Below are positions 54,115 through 62,486 of a DNA stretch of 64,000 nucleotides, one piece after another. A model generated the notes under the pieces. It was not told the DNA's origin. It saw only the letters and a program-made list of their open reading frames with translations, and ran no database searches. This DNA is from Altererythrobacter sp. XM-24bin4 (GTDB taxonomy: Bacteria; Pseudomonadota; Alphaproteobacteria; Sphingomonadales; Sphingomonadaceae): contig QCWG01000001.1 in the NCBI GenBank assembly GCA_003149575.1, positions 1,618,334 through 1,682,333 on the forward strand. The letters run 5' to 3'. The position numbers and the translations under genes were made by a program. Numbering within the stretch: position 1 is the first letter of the stretch; each line of letters starts with the position of its first letter.

Positions 54115-54852
54115 CTAAATTGCCGTAATTGCATGTCGTTTCAGCGCTAGATAATCCTCACGGCATTGCTCGGCCACTTCGGCGTAGGCTCCATCCAGAT
54201 CAGGAAGTGGCGCGTGATTGGATCCGAATCCTGTCGACGCATTCACCTTATCATACCAATGTGTACCCCAGACACCGTCCTCGGGATGCGGTCCTTTCTT
54301 CCAAGACAGCATGGCCGGATCCCAAGATATCCCAAGCGCATCGCACAGCGCAGCAAGTACACCCGCCGGATCGCGCAAGATATCGTCAGAATCAACGACA
54401 GGCGGCGATTTCCCTGTGCGATCGCGCTCCAGGTCGAAGTACTCACGTAATTGCGCGAAGCCCAACATCTCTGCCCGGCGCAATTCGTTCTTCTTGCGAT
54501 AGCTTGCTACGACGCGCTCTGGCGCTCGGATCAGAAACGCGTGCTGATGCCCCGGAAAGTCCGTAATGTTGATAGGCCCGACCATATGGTGCGGCATATG
54601 CTTCTGGTACCATACGGATTTGCCGCCCGGGATCGGTCCGGACTGTGCGGCCGTGACACTATCCCAATCACAAACCATATCCGCGATGGTTTCTGCGGCC
54701 ATCGGGTGTTGTTCGCCGCTATCCTTCAGAAACGCACCATAGAATGGTTCATCGGATACCGCACAATCCGCTCGTGCCCCGAAACTGCGCATCATTGCCG
54801 TCGAGATATTGCGCGGTCCAGACCACATGGCAATCCGAACTGCCGACGTCAC
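54115..54852 (-). CDS. Sulfotransferase-family protein
   Basis: 245 residues. The PAPS 5'-phosphosulfate loop-like sequence 'MWSGPRNISTAMMRSFGAR' at residues 9-27 and a downstream 'HAFLIRAPERVVASYRKKNEL' resemble the 3'-phosphate-binding segment. Such HAD/sulfotransferase-annotated proteins are often paired with class IV aminotransferases, as here, where the start overlaps the upstream aminotransferase gene by four bases. Substrate unknown; sulfotransfer itself is not proven by motif. Confidence 0.75.
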   Translation of the reverse strand: MTSAVRIAMWSGPRNISTAMMRSFGARADCAVSDEPFYGAFLKDSGEQHPMAAETIADMVCDWDSVTAAQSGPIPGGKSVWYQKHMPHHMVGPINITDFPGHQHAFLIRAPERVVASYRKKNELRRAEMLGFAQLREYFDLERDRTGKSPPVVDSDDILRDPAGVLAALCDALGISWDPAMLSWKKGPHPEDGVWGTHWYDKVNASTGFGSNHAPLPDLDGAYAEVAEQCREDYLALKRHAITAI

Positions 54853-55766
54853 GCCGCCACATCCCGGTCCATCAACGCCTTGTACAATTGTTGCAGGCGT
54901 TCGACCATCGGCCCCCGCCCATCAGTCAGATCGCGCCCATCAACTTCCGTCACAGGGACCACGCCTGCAAATGTTCCGGTTACAAAAGCCTCGTCTGCGC
55001 CATAAACATCGGTGAGAGAGAAGTTCTTCTCAAACACGGGAATACCTTCCTCGCGGCACAGCTGGATCACATTGCTGCGGGTGATACCTCCAAGGCAATA
55101 ATCGCCGCTGGAGGTCCAAACCTCTCCCTTTCGCACGATAAAGAAATGGGTCGAGTTGCATGTCGCGACAAAGCCATGCGAGTCGAGCATGAGTGCCTCA
55201 TCAACACCTGCCTGTGTCGCTTGAATGCAGGCTGTGATGCAATTCAGCTTGCTGTGTGAATTCAGCTTTTGATCCTGTACCGCTGGATCACCGCGCCTGA
55301 CATGCACAGTGAACAACCGGATGCCGTTTTCTATAACTGCAGGAAGCGCCGCCTTGTATTCCGGAATAATGACGATGGTTGCGGGCGAAATCACCACCCG
55401 CGGATCCTGATATGGCGTCGAACGGATGCCGCGCGTCACCATCAAGCGGATATGAACCCCCTCTGCATCGCGCATGCCATTGCCATCAATGGTTTCGTCA
55501 AGACGCGCGGTCAGTTCATCCCTCGTCAGGCCTATATCCATCGCAATGGCTTTTGCCCCTTCATAGAGACGGTCCATATGCGCTTCGAGGAAAGCGATCT
55601 TGCCGCGGTGAACTCTCAGCCCTTCCCAAACGCCATCGCCGAGCATGAACCCGCTATCGAAAACCGAGACGGTGGCCTCTGCGCGCGGTGTCATCACACC
55701 GTTGACATTGATCAGAATGCTGTCGTTGCGCGGGTCCTGCGCAAACTCATGTGTCCCTTTTCCCAT
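54849..55766 (-). CDS. Class IV PLP aminotransferase, branched-chain or D-amino acid type
   Basis: 305 residues. Fold-type IV: the PLP lysine lies in 'QDQKLNSHSKLNCITACIQATQAGVDEALMLDSHGFVATCNSTHFFIV', with Glu replaced by Thr-Cys-Asn in the usual 'G.v.E.t..NiF' block. 'CLGGITRSNVIQLCREEGIPVFEKNF' is also family-typical. The replaced Glu (family: E-x-[ST]-x-x-N) suggests a variant substrate or activity. It is coupled to the sulfotransferase-like gene. Confidence 0.85.
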   Translation of the reverse strand: MGKGTHEFAQDPRNDSILINVNGVMTPRAEATVSVFDSGFMLGDGVWEGLRVHRGKIAFLEAHMDRLYEGAKAIAMDIGLTRDELTARLDETIDGNGMRDAEGVHIRLMVTRGIRSTPYQDPRVVISPATIVIIPEYKAALPAVIENGIRLFTVHVRRGDPAVQDQKLNSHSKLNCITACIQATQAGVDEALMLDSHGFVATCNSTHFFIVRKGEVWTSSGDYCLGGITRSNVIQLCREEGIPVFEKNFSLTDVYGADEAFVTGTFAGVVPVTEVDGRDLTDGRGPMVERLQQLYKALMDRDVAA

Positions 55767-55833
55767 AAAGTGGTTTTAAGCGCTTGTTTGAGGGTGACAA
55801 TGGCGAAATGACACGCTAGCGGGACTTTCGAAC

Positions 55834-55923
55834 GGACAGTTGGCAGAGTGGTTGAATGCACCGGTCTTGAAAACCGGCAAGGGTGCAAGCCCTTCCAGGG
55901 TTCGAATCCCTGACTGTCCGCCA
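55834..55923 (+). tRNA. tRNA-Ser(TGA)
   Basis: A class II tRNA of 90 bases with CCA encoded. Acceptor GGACAGT/ACTGTCC, anticodon stem CGGTC-like with loop CTTGAAA giving TGA, a long variable arm (AAGGGTGCAAGCCCTT) and the T arm CAGGG-TTCGAAT-CCCTG. Its 3' end directly abuts the truncated kef gene. Confidence 0.95.
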
Positions 55924-56189
55924 CCCAACCCGATCAGTCGCTTGCGCATGGCCCAAAGCCGCTTGGGCGCAAGCTCAAGCCCGATGATGAACAGCATCAT
56001 CACCACGCCGAACTCAGCAAAGTGTTGAAGCTGAACAACGTCCACGCCGAGGAAAGCTAGCAATGGGGCAATCGCCATTCCGGCGAGGAGATAACCGAGC
56101 ACCGACCCAAGCCCGAAACGGCTCGCGATAGGGACGGAGACCACGCCTGGTACTAACAGGATAAACGCAAGCAAGAGGAATTCAGTCAT
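55924..56189 (-). pseudogene. Truncated Kef/CPA2-type cation:proton antiporter, N-terminus only
   Basis: From ATG 56189 the frame gives about 88 residues of a KefB/KefC-like protein: 'VPGVVSVPIASRFGLGSVLGYLLAGMAIAPLLAFLGVDVVQLQHFAEFGVVMMLFIIGLELAPKRLWAMRKRLIGLGG'. It then runs into the complement of tRNA-Ser (frame continues meaninglessly to 55776). Intact family members have about 400-600 residues, with the remaining ten helices and often a TrkA-N domain. The break coincides with the tRNA 3' end, as expected for recombination at a tRNA attachment site. Confidence 0.8.
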
Positions 56190-56232
56190 ATGCCTCGCGG
56201 CTCCTGCTTGCCCCCCCTGTTCGCTTTATGGG

Positions 56233-57645
56233 TCAAATGTGCAGCGCCTTGCCGTATGCCGCCAGCACGCTTTCGTGCATGCTCTCGCTGATTGTGGGGT
56301 GCGGGAACACCGTCTGCATCAGCTCGGCTTCGGTGGTCTCAAGCGTCTTGCCGATGGTGTAGCCTTGAATCATCTCGGTCACTTCCGCTCCTACCATATG
56401 TGCACCGAGCAGCTCACCGGTTTTCGCATCGAACACCGTTTTGGTGAAGCCTTCTGCCTCGCCCAGTGCAATCGCCTTGCCATTGCCGATGAACGGGAAG
56501 TTGCCGACCTTTAGCTCGTAGCCAGCTTCCTTCGCCTTCGCCTCGGTCAGGCCAACGCTTGCGATCTGCGGGTGGCAATAGGTGCAACCCGGGATCGCAT
56601 CACGGTTCAGCGGATGAGGATGCACATCCTTATTGCCCAATTCCCGAGCGATGGCTTCGGCAGCCGTCACCCCTTCGTGAGAAGCCTTGTGCGCCAGCCA
56701 CGGCCCCGGGGTGCAATCTCCGATGGCCCAGAGGCCCTTCGACTTGGTGCGGCCATAGGGGTCGATCTGGATGAAGCCGCGATCCATGTCTGCTAGCTTC
56801 TCCACCCCAATGTTTTCAGTGTTGGGGACGATACCGATGGCTACTATGCAGTGCGAGAATTCTTGTTCGCTTACCTTGCCATCCTTACCCTTGATCTTGG
56901 CCTTGACGCCTTTGCCGTCAACTTTGATGTCTTCGACGCCAGCCCCGGTCATGATGGTTATGCCTTGTTTTGTTAGCGACTTCTCCAGGAATGCGCTGAC
57001 TTCGTGATCTTCAACCGGCACGATCCGGTCGAGCATCTCCACGACCGTCACGTCACAGCCCATATCGTTGTAGAAACTGGCGAATTCGATCCCGATGGCA
57101 CCGCTGCCGATTACCAGCAGTTTCTTGGGCATTTCGGGCGGCGTCATCGCCGTCCGGTAGGTCCAGATGCGTTTGCCGTCGGCAGGCGCGAAAGGCAGGT
57201 CGCGCGCCCGCGCACCCGTGGCGACGATGATGTGTTTCGCGGTGAGTTTCTCCTCACCCTTTTCGCCCTTCACGCTGAGCGAGGTAGGTCCGGTCAACGT
57301 GCCCTCACCCATATGCACGGTTATCTTGTTTTTCTTCATCAGGTGCGTGACGCCCTGATTAAGCTGCTTGGCTACACCGCGGCTGCGCTTCACAACCGCT
57401 TCAAGGTCAGCTTCGATCGTGCCAGCGATCTTGAGGCCGTAATCTTTGGCGTGCTGCGCGTAGTGTAGTATCTCTGCGGAACGGAGCAGTGCTTTCGTAG
57501 GGATACAGCCCCAGTTTAGGCAGATGCCGCCCAAATTCTCCCGCTCGACAATGGCAGTGTTCAGACCAAGCTGTGCGCAACGGATCGCGGCGACATAGCC
57601 GCCAGGACCAGAGCCAAGAACGATAACGTCATAACTAGCTGACAT
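56233..57645 (-). CDS. lpdA: Dihydrolipoyl dehydrogenase (E3)
   Basis: 470 residues. FAD motif 'VIVLGSGPGGYVAAIRCAQLG', redox disulfide GGICLNWGCIP, NAD motif 'LLVIGSGAIGIEFASFYNDMG', and C-terminal His-Glu pair in 'VFPHPTISESMHESVL'. It reoxidises dihydrolipoamide in pyruvate dehydrogenase and shared 2-oxoacid dehydrogenases. It follows the thioesterase and pdhC genes on the same strand. Confidence 0.95.
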   Translation of the reverse strand: MSASYDVIVLGSGPGGYVAAIRCAQLGLNTAIVERENLGGICLNWGCIPTKALLRSAEILHYAQHAKDYGLKIAGTIEADLEAVVKRSRGVAKQLNQGVTHLMKKNKITVHMGEGTLTGPTSLSVKGEKGEEKLTAKHIIVATGARARDLPFAPADGKRIWTYRTAMTPPEMPKKLLVIGSGAIGIEFASFYNDMGCDVTVVEMLDRIVPVEDHEVSAFLEKSLTKQGITIMTGAGVEDIKVDGKGVKAKIKGKDGKVSEQEFSHCIVAIGIVPNTENIGVEKLADMDRGFIQIDPYGRTKSKGLWAIGDCTPGPWLAHKASHEGVTAAEAIARELGNKDVHPHPLNRDAIPGCTYCHPQIASVGLTEAKAKEAGYELKVGNFPFIGNGKAIALGEAEGFTKTVFDAKTGELLGAHMVGAEVTEMIQGYTIGKTLETTEAELMQTVFPHPTISESMHESVLAAYGKALHI

Positions 57646-57770
57646 TGCTCAATAACCTCATTTCAAATCCAACAGGATGGAACACATGGAACACTGTCCA
57701 TGGGCCAGAAAATCTTGCGGGTCGGATCGGCCCGAAATTACGGCTGCGAACGATGGAACAAGGACATTTG

Positions 57771-58175
57771 TCATGCCGCACCCTTCGCATGATCACCGCC
57801 TTGTAGGACAGCGCGCACCGCGCGTGGATTGCCCTCTTCATCGGCAAGCACGAACACAAACGTGCCTTTACACACGAGCTGCGTGGTTTCTCCGTTGCGC
57901 TCGCGCGAAATACCTTCGGCGGCGATAGTGATCGAGGTGTTTCCCTCTCGCACAATCTCGCAGTAGATGCTCAGCTCATCGCCCAGCGCCATCGCCGCGG
58001 GAAACGCAAAATCGGTTGCGGCGACGACATTGGCGCGCCCCTGCCCAGTCCGGCTTGCAAGCGATCCCGCACCCAGCGCCATCTGGCTCATCAACCAGCC
58101 GCCAAAAATCCCGTTATAGGGATTAAGGTCGGTCGGCATGGCCGTGACGCGGATTGTAAGCTCGCCTTGCGGCAT
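57771..58175 (-). CDS. Acyl-CoA thioesterase, YciA/hotdog type
   Basis: 134 residues with the HotDog thioesterase pattern 'MPTDLNPYNGIFGGWLMSQMALGAGSLA' (the YciA/ACOT 'N..G..FGG..M' block with an aspartate) and 'AATDFAFPAAMALGDELSIYCEIVREGNTSITIAAEG'. It hydrolyses acyl-CoA thioesters. It starts four bases after pdhC ends and so may relieve acetyl- or acyl-CoA accumulation (inference). Confidence 0.85.
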   Translation of the reverse strand: MPQGELTIRVTAMPTDLNPYNGIFGGWLMSQMALGAGSLASRTGQGRANVVAATDFAFPAAMALGDELSIYCEIVREGNTSITIAAEGISRERNGETTQLVCKGTFVFVLADEEGNPRAVRAVLQGGDHAKGAA

Positions 58176-58179
58176 AACT

Positions 58180-59577
58180 TTAGACCACCAGACCCATAGG
58201 GTTTTCGATCAGGCTGCGGAACTGGTCGAGCAGTTTGGCTCCGTCCACGCCATCAATCGCACGGTGATCGAAGCTGCCGGTCACGCTCATCACAGTTGCA
58301 ACTTGTAGCGCGCCGTCCACCACAAATGGCCGCTGTTCGCCAGCACCCACGGCCAGGATCATAGCCTGCGGCGGGTTGATCACGGCGTCGAACTGCTTGG
58401 TGCCGAACATGCCGAGATTAGAGAGTGACGCGGTTCCGCCCTGATACTCATGCGGTTGCAGTTTGCCATCGCGCGCTTTGCCTGCGAGTTCCTTCATTTC
58501 GGTCGATATCTGCGCGAGCCCCTTGTTGCCCGCATCGGTGATGATCGGCGTGATCAGGCCAGAAGGCGCGGCAACAGCTACAGAGATATCCTGCCGTGAA
58601 TATTGGTGCATCACATCGCCCTGGAAGCTGACATTGCACTGCGGCTCACGCTGCAATGCGCGGGCCAATGCCTTGATGATCAGATCATTGACTGAAAGCT
58701 TCACACCGTCGGCCTCAAGCGAGGCATTCAGTTGGCTGCGCAGCTTCAGCAGCGGATCCAGACGCACATCTACGGTCAGGTAGATATGCGGAATGTTCAG
58801 CTTCGCTTCGGTCAGGCGGCGCGCAATAACCTTGCGCACGTTGTTGAGCTTAACCTCTTCATACGGCGCACCACCGTCCGCGGGTGAAACTGACGGAGTT
58901 GGCGCCGGTGTAGGCGCTGGCGCAGAGGCAGCGGCTGCAGGAGCAGCACCCGGCGCGGCGTCTTCAACGTCTGCCTTGACTATACGGCCATTGGGTCCGC
59001 TGCCGGTAATGGTAGAAAGGTCGATACCCTTTTGCTCGGCAATTCGTTTTGCAAGCGGTGATGCGACAATACGTTCACCAGAGGCTGCGGGAGCGGCGGC
59101 CGCAGCAGCCGCGGGAATTGGCGCAGGCGCCGGCGCACTCGTTCCGCCAGCCGCCTCAACATCATCCTTGGTAATCTTGCCGTTCGGGCCAGTGCCAGTG
59201 ATTGTGTTGAGATCAATCCCGCTAGCTTCAGCTAGTTTGCGCGCGGTCGGAGTGGCAGCCGGGCCATCATTTGACGGTGGCGCAGCAGGTGCTGGTGCCG
59301 GCGTAGGAACCGCCGCCGCTGCATCTGCATCTTCACCCTCTTCCGCCAGCACAGCGATAACCGTACCGACTGAAACGTTCTCGGTCCCCTCTTCGACAGC
59401 GATCGAGACCAGCGTCCCTTCATCGACTGCTTCGAATTCCATTGTCGCCTTGTCGGTTTCGATTTCGGCCATGATATCGCCAGACCGGATTTCATCGCCT
59501 GGCTTCACCAGCCATTTGGCGAGTGTTCCCTCTTCCATCGTGGGCGATAGCGCTGGCATCTTGATTTCGATTGGCAT
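58180..59577 (-). CDS. pdhC: Pyruvate dehydrogenase E2 (acetyltransferase) with two E3-binding domains
   Basis: 465 residues. Residues 1-80 are the lipoyl domain (K43 in [13 protein letters not shown]). Then come two peripheral-subunit-binding domains: 109-143 ([18 protein letters not shown]...[11 protein letters not shown]) and 170-206 ([19 protein letters not shown]...[12 protein letters not shown]), separated by Ala/Pro linkers. The catalytic domain ends with '[19 protein letters not shown]'. Most E2 chains have one binding domain, so the duplication is notable. Its partner E1 genes are at 18.4-20.9 kb. Confidence 0.95.
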   Translation of the reverse strand: MPIEIKMPALSPTMEEGTLAKWLVKPGDEIRSGDIMAEIETDKATMEFEAVDEGTLVSIAVEEGTENVSVGTVIAVLAEEGEDADAAAAVPTPAPAPAAPPSNDGPAATPTARKLAEASGIDLNTITGTGPNGKITKDDVEAAGGTSAPAPAPIPAAAAAAAPAASGERIVASPLAKRIAEQKGIDLSTITGSGPNGRIVKADVEDAAPGAAPAAAASAPAPTPAPTPSVSPADGGAPYEEVKLNNVRKVIARRLTEAKLNIPHIYLTVDVRLDPLLKLRSQLNASLEADGVKLSVNDLIIKALARALQREPQCNVSFQGDVMHQYSRQDISVAVAAPSGLITPIITDAGNKGLAQISTEMKELAGKARDGKLQPHEYQGGTASLSNLGMFGTKQFDAVINPPQAMILAVGAGEQRPFVVDGALQVATVMSVTGSFDHRAIDGVDGAKLLDQFRSLIENPMGLVV

Positions 59578-59703
59578 TGCTGGAGAGATTTCCTTTCCTT
59601 TACGCGAGGGAAGCCTGTGCCGAATTAGAGCGCATGGGGCAAGAACCTTGCTAAGAATACGTTTTCAGCCAATACCTCTAACCCAAAGAACGGAGCGGGT
59701 CAC

Positions 59704-60150
59704 ATGCGGGTATTTCTGGTCGTTATAGACGAGACCGACGAAGCACGGTCAGCCTTAAGGTTTGCCGCCAGGCGAGCAGCCGCGGTAGATGGCGGCGTGC
59801 ATATTCTGGCGCTGGTCCCGCAGCAAAATATCAGCGCGTTCGGAGGGGTTCAGGACACCATTGAGCAGGAGGCTCGCGACCGCGCAGAGGTGCTCGCGCA
59901 TGGGGCGGCCGGCAGCCTGCTGGCAGAAGGCGGAATTATGCCCAGCATTTCTGTAGTCGTCGGGGGCGGTCAGAAGGTGATCCGGGAATTTCTTGAAGAG
60001 CACGATGAAGTGGCCGCTCTGGTACTTGGCGCCGCGCATGGGGGCACCCCGGGCCCGCTGGTTACGCATTTCTCGGCTAATGCCGGGACTTTGCCATGCC
60101 CGCTCTACATCATCCCGGAAAATTATGATGAAACAGCCGACAAAGCGTAA
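59704..60150 (+). CDS. Universal stress protein (UspA family)
   Basis: 148 residues. It opens 'MRVFLVVIDETDEARSALRFAARRAA', has the UspA-like core 'DEVAALVLGAAHGGTPGPLVTHFSAN' near the ATP-binding G-2x-G-9x-G[ST] motif (partly degenerate), and ends 'CPLYIIPE'. One Usp domain, cytoplasmic, role in stress survival. It is monocistronic and divergent from pdhC. Confidence 0.88.
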   Translation: MRVFLVVIDETDEARSALRFAARRAAAVDGGVHILALVPQQNISAFGGVQDTIEQEARDRAEVLAHGAAGSLLAEGGIMPSISVVVGGGQKVIREFLEEHDEVAALVLGAAHGGTPGPLVTHFSANAGTLPCPLYIIPENYDETADKA

Positions 60151-60162
60151 ATCGCGTCCCGA

Positions 60163-62454
60163 TCAGCGTTTTCGCCCCTGATGACGAATGTTTTTCGGGC
60201 GGCCGCGTTTGGCGACCATGTGCTTGCCCTGCTTCTTGTGGCCAAATCGAGGGGCCGGTCGTGCACCGCGTGGTTCGATTTCGTTTCCATCTGCGTCAAC
60301 CGGAACGAATTTCAACGAACCGGTTAGAGCATTGGCTTCTGCCAGTTTCAGCTTCAGCCGGTCTCCGGAAGAGTAGGTCGTGCGGCTGTCCTCGCCGATC
60401 AGGCTTTGCGAGGCTTCTTCGTAGCGGAAGTGTTCACGGCCCAGAGTTGAAACCGGCACCAGGCCATCACCGCCCATTCCAAGGATTGTCGCGAAGAATC
60501 CGAACGCCTGTACGCCGGTGATTCGGGTGTCGAATACTTCCCCGACCCGAGCAGACAGCCACGCCGCAACATAGCGGTCAATCGTGTCGCGTTCGGCCTC
60601 CATCGCGCGCCGTTCAGTCTGGCTGATCGCATCGCTTACTTGTTGAAGGCTGCTGCGATCACGGTCCGACAGTCCGGTGAAATCGCGCAGGTCGAGATCG
60701 GTTTTTGGCTGTTCCAGCTTGTAAGCATCAACCAGGGCGCGGTGAACCAGAAGATCCGAATAGCGGCGGATTGGTGATGTAAAATGGGCGTAGCTGCCCA
60801 GCGCGAGCCCGAAATGCCCAGCGTTGGTTGGCCCGTAATAGGCTTGCATCTGGCTGCGCAGCACCGCTTCCATCACTTGCGCCTTTTCGCTTTCATCGCT
60901 TACATCCTTGAGCATCCGATTGAACAGCGACGGCGTGATGACCTGACCCAAGGCGAGTTTGCGTCCAAAGGTGGCCAGGTAGTCGCGCAAAGCGATCAGC
61001 TTCTCACGCGCAGGGGGCTCATGCACGCGGTAGACGACTGGTGCGGTCTTGGCCTCCAGCGCCTTGGCGGCGGCAACGTTCGCCGCGATCATGAAATCTT
61101 CCACGACCCGGTGGGCATCCAGCCGCTCGCGCACGGAGATTTCGGCGATCTGGCCGTGCTCGTCCAGCACAACCCTGCGCTCGGGCAATTCCAGCTCCAG
61201 CGGATCGCGCGCATGCCGCGCTTTTTCCAGCGAGCGCCAGCAATTCCACAGGTCTACAAGATGTTTCGGTGCTGAACCGTCATCGATCGCAGCTTGCGCG
61301 TCTTCATAAGCGATATTGTGATGGATGCGAACAATGGCGCGGGTAAAGCGCGTCTTTTTGACCGCCCCATCTTTATCGACGTGCAAATGGCAAACCATTG
61401 CCGCGCGATCCAGGCCTTCCTTCAGCGAGCAGACGTTCGCGCTAAGCACTTCGGGCAGCATGGGAACAACGCGATCCGGGAAATAGACCGAATTGCCGCG
61501 TTTGCGTGATTCCTTGTCCAGCGCGCTTCCGGGGCGAACGTAAAATGACACATCTGCAATTGCGACAATCGCGTTGAAACCGCCCTGCCCATCCGGCTCT
61601 GCCCAGATGGCGTCATCGTGGTCGCGCGCATCCGCCGGATCTATCGCAACAATCGGGACATGCCGCAGATCTTCACGGTGTTCTTCGCTCAATTCCAGTT
61701 GTGCAGCCGTTTCCGCTTCACGCAGGGTTTCTTCTGCAAAAACATGCGGAATGCCGTGCTTGGCAATCGCGATCAGGCTGAAGCTTTTCGGCGCTAGCGG
61801 ATCGCCGATGACTTCCACCACTTTCACACCTGCGCGTTCGGATCGGCCGATCCGTTCGGCAATGACCAACTGGCCCTCTCCCGCCTCACCCACATCCGCG
61901 ATCCGCGTTGAGTTTCGGACCCGCTTGTCAATCGGGGCAAGCCAGGCCTTGCCGCTGCCATCCAGCTCGACCACGCCCATCAGGCCTTCGGTCCGCGCGG
62001 GCAGTTTCTTCATCGGGTGCGCGATCCAGCCTCTATCGGTTTCCTCGGTTCGCGACAGCACTCTGTCACCGGTTCTGAGCGCAGGCAGGCGCTTTCCTCC
62101 CCACCCCTTGAGCTCTCTCATGGTGATACGCGGCGGCTTACCCGGCGCATCGGGAGACCAATTGTCGGGAATGGCAATCGCTTCGCCATCATCAATCTCG
62201 ACCACACGCAGTACGGTTACCTTGGGCACACCGCCCATGCGGTGATAGGCCGTCTTCTTGCCGTCGATCAGGCCTTCTTCGGCCATGTCTCTGAGAATGC
62301 GCTTCAGCGTAATCTTTTCCTGCCCTTTAAGCCCGAACGCTTTTGCGATCTCGCGCTTGCCAGCAGGTGTGTCCGAAGATTGAATGAATTCGAGAATTTG
62401 TTCTTTTGACGGCAGCCCGATCGGGCGCCGCATTTTCTTATTATTTTTATTCAT
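60163..62454 (-). CDS. rnr: Ribonuclease R
   Basis: 763 residues. N-terminal winged-helix/cold-shock parts ('KREIAKAFGLKGQEKITLKRILRDMAEEGLIDGKK'), the RNB catalytic block 'VAIDPADARDHDDAIWAEPDGQGGFNAIVAIADVSFYVRPGSALDKESRKRGNSVYFPDRVVPMLPEVLSANVCSL' with its aspartates (D in DARDHDDA), and an S1 domain near the end. A basic tail (KKQGKHMVAKRGRPKNIRHQGRKR) binds RNA. A 3'-5' exonuclease that degrades structured RNA. Confidence 0.95.
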   Translation of the reverse strand: MNKNNKKMRRPIGLPSKEQILEFIQSSDTPAGKREIAKAFGLKGQEKITLKRILRDMAEEGLIDGKKTAYHRMGGVPKVTVLRVVEIDDGEAIAIPDNWSPDAPGKPPRITMRELKGWGGKRLPALRTGDRVLSRTEETDRGWIAHPMKKLPARTEGLMGVVELDGSGKAWLAPIDKRVRNSTRIADVGEAGEGQLVIAERIGRSERAGVKVVEVIGDPLAPKSFSLIAIAKHGIPHVFAEETLREAETAAQLELSEEHREDLRHVPIVAIDPADARDHDDAIWAEPDGQGGFNAIVAIADVSFYVRPGSALDKESRKRGNSVYFPDRVVPMLPEVLSANVCSLKEGLDRAAMVCHLHVDKDGAVKKTRFTRAIVRIHHNIAYEDAQAAIDDGSAPKHLVDLWNCWRSLEKARHARDPLELELPERRVVLDEHGQIAEISVRERLDAHRVVEDFMIAANVAAAKALEAKTAPVVYRVHEPPAREKLIALRDYLATFGRKLALGQVITPSLFNRMLKDVSDESEKAQVMEAVLRSQMQAYYGPTNAGHFGLALGSYAHFTSPIRRYSDLLVHRALVDAYKLEQPKTDLDLRDFTGLSDRDRSSLQQVSDAISQTERRAMEAERDTIDRYVAAWLSARVGEVFDTRITGVQAFGFFATILGMGGDGLVPVSTLGREHFRYEEASQSLIGEDSRTTYSSGDRLKLKLAEANALTGSLKFVPVDADGNEIEPRGARPAPRFGHKKQGKHMVAKRGRPKNIRHQGRKR

Positions 62455-62486
62455 GTCCCCTTATATCGGATTCGAGGGCGCTTCAA

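Noticed and set aside
55776..56189. A 137-residue protein reading through tRNA-Ser
   Set aside because: After residue 88 it is merely the complement of a tRNA; treated as a truncated kef gene.
57635..57955. A 106-codon minus-strand frame between lpdA and the thioesterase gene
   Set aside because: It overlaps the thioesterase in another frame, and has no motif; the 125-base spacer holds nothing I recognise.
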